64,000 bases of DNA from Lentimicrobium sp. L6 (lineage in GTDB: Bacteria > Bacteroidota > Bacteroidia > Bacteroidales > UBA12170): the NCBI RefSeq assembly GCF_013166655.1, contig NZ_JABKCA010000017.1:1-64000 (forward strand), written 5' to 3'. Below the pieces are notes generated by a model that worked only from the letters and a program-made list of their open reading frames with translations, was not told where the DNA came from and did no database searches. Of the stretch, positions 60,565-64,000 are shown piece by piece; within the stretch, counting starts at the first letter, position 1, and each line of letters begins with the position of its first letter. Made by a program: the position numbers and the translations under genes.

Positions 60565-61101
60565 TTATCCCTTTATCCAATTGATAATTTCTTCATCATC
60601 AGGTGATGTTTTTGTAGAAATCACTTTTTCTAATTGACCATCAGCACTAATTAAGTATTTCTGAAAATTCCATTTCACTTTAGAATCCTCAAATCCATTG
60701 AGTTCTTTTGATGTTAACCATTTATAAACATCAGATTGGTCATCACCTTTTACAGATATTTTACTCATCATAGGGAAGGTAACTCCATAATTAACTGAGC
60801 AAAAAGTTTTGATTTCTTCGTTGGTTCCTGGTTCTTGTTTCATGAAGTTATTGGCTGGAAAGCCAATGATTACGAAATCATCTCCACCGTATTCAGTATA
60901 AACTTGCTGTAATTGCTCGTACTGCTTGGTATAACCACATTTACTAGCCACGTTAACCACCATTACCTTTTTTCCTTTTAACTGCTCTAGAGCAAATGGT
61001 TCTCCATTAATATCTTCCACAGTATATGAGTAGAATGAGGATTGGGCATTTATAGCTGTGACCAACAAAATACTTATAAATATTAGACTGTATTTTTTCA
61101 T
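60565..61101 (-). CDS. Glutathione peroxidase family protein (Cys type), exported
   Basis: 178 residues with a signal peptide (ILLVTAINAQ), so it acts outside the cytoplasm. GPx motifs: VNVASKCGYTKQYEQLQ with active-site Cys in place of selenocysteine, FPANNFMKQEPGTNEEI, and VKWNFQKYLIS with the conserved Trp-Asn. Cysteine GPx of bacteria normally use thioredoxin. It reduces hydroperoxides and may protect the periplasm. Upstream promoter box TAACTTTG at 61129-61136. Confidence 0.93.
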   Translation of the reverse strand: MKKYSLIFISILLVTAINAQSSFYSYTVEDINGEPFALEQLKGKKVMVVNVASKCGYTKQYEQLQQVYTEYGGDDFVIIGFPANNFMKQEPGTNEEIKTFCSVNYGVTFPMMSKISVKGDDQSDVYKWLTSKELNGFEDSKVKWNFQKYLISADGQLEKVISTKTSPDDEEIINWIKG

Positions 61102-61128
61102 TGTTTTTTTTGTTTAAATTATTTTAAA

Positions 61129-61136
61129 CAAAGTTA
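61129..61136 (-). promoter_or_regulatory. -7 element of the glutathione peroxidase gene
   Basis: TAACTTTG on the minus strand, 28 bp before the gpx start, matches TAnnTTTG. Confidence 0.45.
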
Positions 61137-61390
61137 AACATAAAGAGCAATAGTTTATAGATTTATTTGTTAGAAAATAGTTAAGGAAGAATCGTTCTAG
61201 AAATCGTGAAGGATGATAGCCTTGGAGATTTACATAGAGCATAATTGAAATGCATGAATGGATAGCGTCATGAGTTCTTTAGATTCCAGGGCTCCAATCC
61301 TCTCGTACACTCAAGGCTTTGATCCCTTTCATTTCTCTAAACAAATACAGCTCAAGAGAGCTTTGTTACGACTAAAATCAAAAACAAAAC

Positions 61391-61415
61391 CCTTGTCAGT
61401 TAAACTAACAAGGGC
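61391..61415 (-). terminator. Terminator after gcvP
   Basis: Minus strand: CCCTTGT ... ACAAGGG, a 7-bp stem around an 11-nt loop (which itself can pair), then TTTTGTTTTTG. It lies about 42 bp past the gcvP stop. Confidence 0.65.
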
Positions 61416-61456
61416 TTTTCCATATCCTAAAATTCTATCTAAACTATTGACAAGAA

Positions 61457-64000
61457 TTAAATATAATCTTCAGTTGGGGCGCAAGTGCAGAATAAATTTC
61501 TATCACCATAGGCATCATCAATTCTTCCAACGGCTGGCCAATATTTATCTTCGTTAGACCAATCTCTTGGGAAGGCAGCTTGTTGACGACCATAAGGCTT
61601 GTCCCACTCATTTGCAGTAACCATTCCTGCTGTATGTGGTGCATTCTTAATAATATTGTCTTTCTTATCTGCTTTACCCTCCTCTATCTCTCTAATCTCT
61701 TCACGGATAGACTTCATGGCATCAATAAAACGATTCAACTCACTCAATGGCTCACTTTCTGTTGGCTCTACCATTAAAGTTCCAACTACAGGGAAAGCTA
61801 CTGTTGGCGCGTGGAAACCAAAGTCCATTAAACGCTTAGCAATATCTATTACCTGAAGCCCCGCTGTTTGAGAGAACTTATTACAATCGATAATCATTTC
61901 ATGAGCAACTCTACCTTTGTTTCCAGTATAAAGAATTGGATAATCATCCTTTAAGCTATCTTTCAAATAATTGGCATTTAATATAGCATACTTAGTAGCA
62001 TCTAATAATCCTTCACCACCTAAAAGCTTAATATATCCGTAAGAAATAGGTAAAATGGAAGCACTTCCAAATGGAGCTGCCGCGACAGGAGAAATTCCTT
62101 TTTTGCCACCAGTTTGAAATACTGGATGTCCAGGTAAGAATTCAACTAAATGAGCTGCTACACCAATAGGACCAACTCCAGGACCACCACCACCATGAGG
62201 GATAGAAAAAGTCTTATGTAAATTTAAGTGGCAAACGTCAGCACCAATAAAACCAGGATTGGTAATACCTACCTGAGCATTCATATTAGCACCATCCATA
62301 TAAACTTGTCCGCCATTGGCATGAACTATCTCTAGAGCTTCAGTAACACCTTTCTCATATACACCATGTGTACTGGGATAAGTCACCATTAAAGCACCTA
62401 AATTATCTTTATGTAATTCTGCTTTCTCGCGTAAATCATTAATATCAATTTCACCATTATCGGTGGCTTTCACAACGACTACCTTAAAACCAGCAACTAC
62501 AGAACTTGCAGGATTGGTTCCATGGGCAGAAGAAGGGATTAAACAGATATTTCTATCATGGTCTCCTCTACTTTCGTGATAAGCACGAATCACCATTAAT
62601 CCAGAATATTCACCATTGGCACCACTATTGGGTTGGAAAGACATACCAGCGAAACCAGTAATCTCACAAAGATCGCTTTCTAAATCTTGAATCAACTCTA
62701 AATAACCTTCCACCTGATCTCTTGGAACAAATGGGTGGATATTACCAAATTCTGGCCAGCTTAATGAAAACAAGGTTGCTGCAGGATTTAGCTTCATGGT
62801 ACAAGAGCCCAAAGGAATCATAGAGCGATTTAAAGATAAGTCTTTAATCTCTAATTTCTTTAAATATCTCATCATTTCAGTTTCTGAATGATAAGAATTA
62901 AATACCGCATGAGTTAAATAATCAGAAGTTCTTTGGAATGCTTCAGGAATGATATTCTCTGAAACCAAATCATCCATAGCTACTGATTCACCATCCTCAG
63001 ATTGAGCAAAAACTTCAAGAATATCGTTTAAATCATCTAAGGTAGTAGTTTCGTTAATGGAAATCCCTACTGCATCCTCAAAATACCTAAGGTTCATTTC
63101 TTTGTTTAAAGCAGCTTGAGCTATCAAAGCAATATTCTCTATACCAGAAATATATAAAGTATCAAAGAAAACTTCATTCTCTTGTTGATATCCTAAAGCT
63201 TCCAACCCATCAGATAATGCTACTGCATTTTGATGAATATCTTGAGCTATTTCTTTCAACCCTTTTGGACCATGATAAGCAGCATACATGGCAGCCATAC
63301 TCGCTAAAAGAGCTTGGGCTGTACAAATATTTGAAGTTGCTTTTTCGCGTTTGATATGTTGTTCGCGAGTTTGAAGTGCCATTCTTAAAGCAGGATTACC
63401 TTGGCTATCTTTGGAGATACCGATAATTCTACCTGGCATATTTCTTTTGAACTTATCAGAAGTGGCTAAGAAACCTGCATGAGGCCCACCAAAACCCATA
63501 GGAACACCAAAACGTTGAGATGACCCAATAACGATATCGGCACCCCACTCGCCTGGAGCTTTCAATAATAATAAGCTCATTAAATCAGCAGCAGCAATTA
63601 CCAATGCTTCTTGAGTATGAGCCATTTCAACCACCTTAGTATAATCAATAACTGCTCCTCTGTCATTTGGATATTGAAGAATGATTCCAAAATAAGTATC
63701 ATCCATTTCAACACATTGGAAATCGCCAATGATCAATTCAATGCCTAGTGGCTTCGATCTTGTTTCAAGTAAGGCAATAGTTTGAGGGAAGATATCTTTA
63801 TCCACAAAAAACTTATTGGCACCAGTCTTAGTTTTTGCTCTACTTCTGGCATTAAAAGCCATCAACATAGCCTCTGCTGCAGCTGTACCTTCGTCGAGAA
63901 GAGAACAATTGGAGAGTGGCATAGCTGTAAGATCTGAAATGACCGTTTGGAAATTCAATAAGGCTTCTAATCTACCTTGAGAAATCTCTGCTTGATAAGG
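61457..64000 (-). CDS. gcvP: Glycine dehydrogenase (aminomethyl-transferring), P-protein of the glycine cleavage system (5' end cut by window edge)
   Basis: The frame is open to the right edge (about 848 codons); upstream of the first in-frame Met the sequence continues [19 protein letters not shown], which is the normal gcvP context, so roughly 110 N-terminal residues lie outside. Both PLP-fold halves are seen: [15 protein letters not shown] in the first, and [13 protein letters not shown] with the PLP-binding lysine in [16 protein letters not shown] in the second. C-terminus [13 protein letters not shown] is typical. It decarboxylates glycine and hands the aminomethyl group to the H-protein. 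gcvT and gcvH are not in the window. Confidence 0.97.
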   Translation of the reverse strand, partial: PYQAEISQGRLEALLNFQTVISDLTAMPLSNCSLLDEGTAAAEAMLMAFNARSRAKTKTGANKFFVDKDIFPQTIALLETRSKPLGIELIIGDFQCVEMDDTYFGIILQYPNDRGAVIDYTKVVEMAHTQEALVIAAADLMSLLLLKAPGEWGADIVIGSSQRFGVPMGFGGPHAGFLATSDKFKRNMPGRIIGISKDSQGNPALRMALQTREQHIKREKATSNICTAQALLASMAAMYAAYHGPKGLKEIAQDIHQNAVALSDGLEALGYQQENEVFFDTLYISGIENIALIAQAALNKEMNLRYFEDAVGISINETTTLDDLNDILEVFAQSEDGESVAMDDLVSENIIPEAFQRTSDYLTHAVFNSYHSETEMMRYLKKLEIKDLSLNRSMIPLGSCTMKLNPAATLFSLSWPEFGNIHPFVPRDQVEGYLELIQDLESDLCEITGFAGMSFQPNSGANGEYSGLMVIRAYHESRGDHDRNICLIPSSAHGTNPASSVVAGFKVVVVKATDNGEIDINDLREKAELHKDNLGALMVTYPSTHGVYEKGVTEALEIVHANGGQVYMDGANMNAQVGITNPGFIGADVCHLNLHKTFSIPHGGGGPGVGPIGVAAHLVEFLPGHPVFQTGGKKGISPVAAAPFGSASILPISYGYIKLLGGEGLLDATKYAILNANYLKDSLKDDYPILYTGNKGRVAHEMIIDCNKFSQTAGLQVIDIAKRLMDFGFHAPTVAFPVVGTLMVEPTESEPLSELNRFIDAMKSIREEIREIEEGKADKKDNIIKNAPHTAGMVTANEWDKPYGRQQAAFPRDWSNEDKYWPAVGRIDDAYGDRNLFCTCAPTEDYI

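Larger units (their letters stand above)
61102..61456. other. Intergenic region between gpx and gcvP
   Basis: 355 bp between two minus-strand genes. It contains the gpx promoter (TAACTTTG, 61129-61136) and the gcvP terminator (61391-61415). A short open frame on the plus strand runs through it into gcvP; it has no start context or similarity and is taken as spurious. Confidence 0.5.

Noticed and set aside
61290-61315. TCCTCTCGTAC-containing segment that resembles the reverse complement of a 23S rRNA loop
   Set aside because: The shared run is about a dozen bases with no flanking rRNA sequence; likely coincidence.
61258-61557. Plus-strand 99-codon frame between gpx and gcvP
   Set aside because: Overlaps the gcvP end antisense and the gcvP terminator; basic composition without a family; treated as spurious.
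1-64000. CRISPR arrays, tRNA/rRNA genes, riboswitches, integrases and transposases
   Set aside because: No regularly spaced repeat array of CRISPR type, no cloverleaf with CCA-type end, no known riboswitch core and no recombinase motif was seen on either strand.

Overview
The window is a stretch of chromosome from a member of the phylum Bacteroidota, most likely class Bacteroidia or a close relative. Four signs point there. There is a PorP-GldK type IX secretion locus at the left edge and a secreted protein with a type IX C-terminal sorting domain at 43.7-45.0 kb. An S46 dipeptidyl-peptidase, a Bacteroidota-type LptD and a BT_3928-family protein are present. Base composition is AT-rich. Many genes are preceded by the phylum's TAnnTTTG -7 promoter element, with no purine-rich ribosome binding site. 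I cannot name the genus. I see no prophage, insertion sequence, tRNA, rRNA or CRISPR array; nearly everything is housekeeping.

Layout. 0-3.3 kb: start of the T9SS operon (porP, gldK running off the edge) and a YitT membrane protein. 3.3-12.7 kb: DPP11-like peptidase with ridA, then an envelope cluster (LptD, AmiC amidase, MlaD-like MCE protein, OstA/LptA-like protein). 12.7-15.6 kb: an OmpR-type two-component operon with a DUF302 gene, facing a small secreted Cys/Lys-rich protein whose promoter carries four helically phased TTAACA repeats. 15.7-23.6 kb: two tandem patatin/outer-membrane-barrel proteins and secA. 23.8-33.9 kb: secreted C1 peptidase, a candidate oriC, dnaA, then a tight plus-strand run (nucleotidyltransferase, AddB-like nuclease, aroB, aroA). 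33.9-39 kb: cdaA-folP, a DUF1599 protein, a lipoprotein, a BT_3928-family protein and an orphan DppB-like permease. 39.4-45.6 kb: M23 peptidase, a predicted small RNA, ffh-folD, a T9SS cargo protein, queE. 45.9-49.2 kb: a respiratory-type module (Tat-exported Fe-S protein, NrfD, cytochrome c). 49.3-54 kb: DUF481 protein, DUF1543 protein, aquaporin, K+ channel and two unknowns. 54.4-57.6 kb: trans-4-hydroxyproline dehydratase (glycyl radical enzyme) with its activase. 58-64 kb: mutS2, glutathione peroxidase, gcvP (cut by the right edge).

How the genes fit together. Envelope building dominates: LPS export (LptD, OstA-like), wall hydrolases (AmiC, M23), lipid handling (MlaD), Sec and SRP targeting (SecA, Ffh) and T9SS. 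Periplasmic or secreted peptidases (DPP11, C1) together with a hydroxyproline dehydratase suggest protein or collagen-derived amino acids as nutrients; the glycyl radical enzyme implies anoxic growth at least at times, while the Fe-S/NrfD/cytochrome c module suggests a quinone-linked respiratory chain. The points I would look at first are the TTAACA array, the missing cysteine ligands in the Fe-S protein, the duplicated 210-bp hairpin element (39.1 and 54.0 kb), the predicted sRNA at 41.25 kb, and the hydroxyproline dehydratase paired with a minimal activase.
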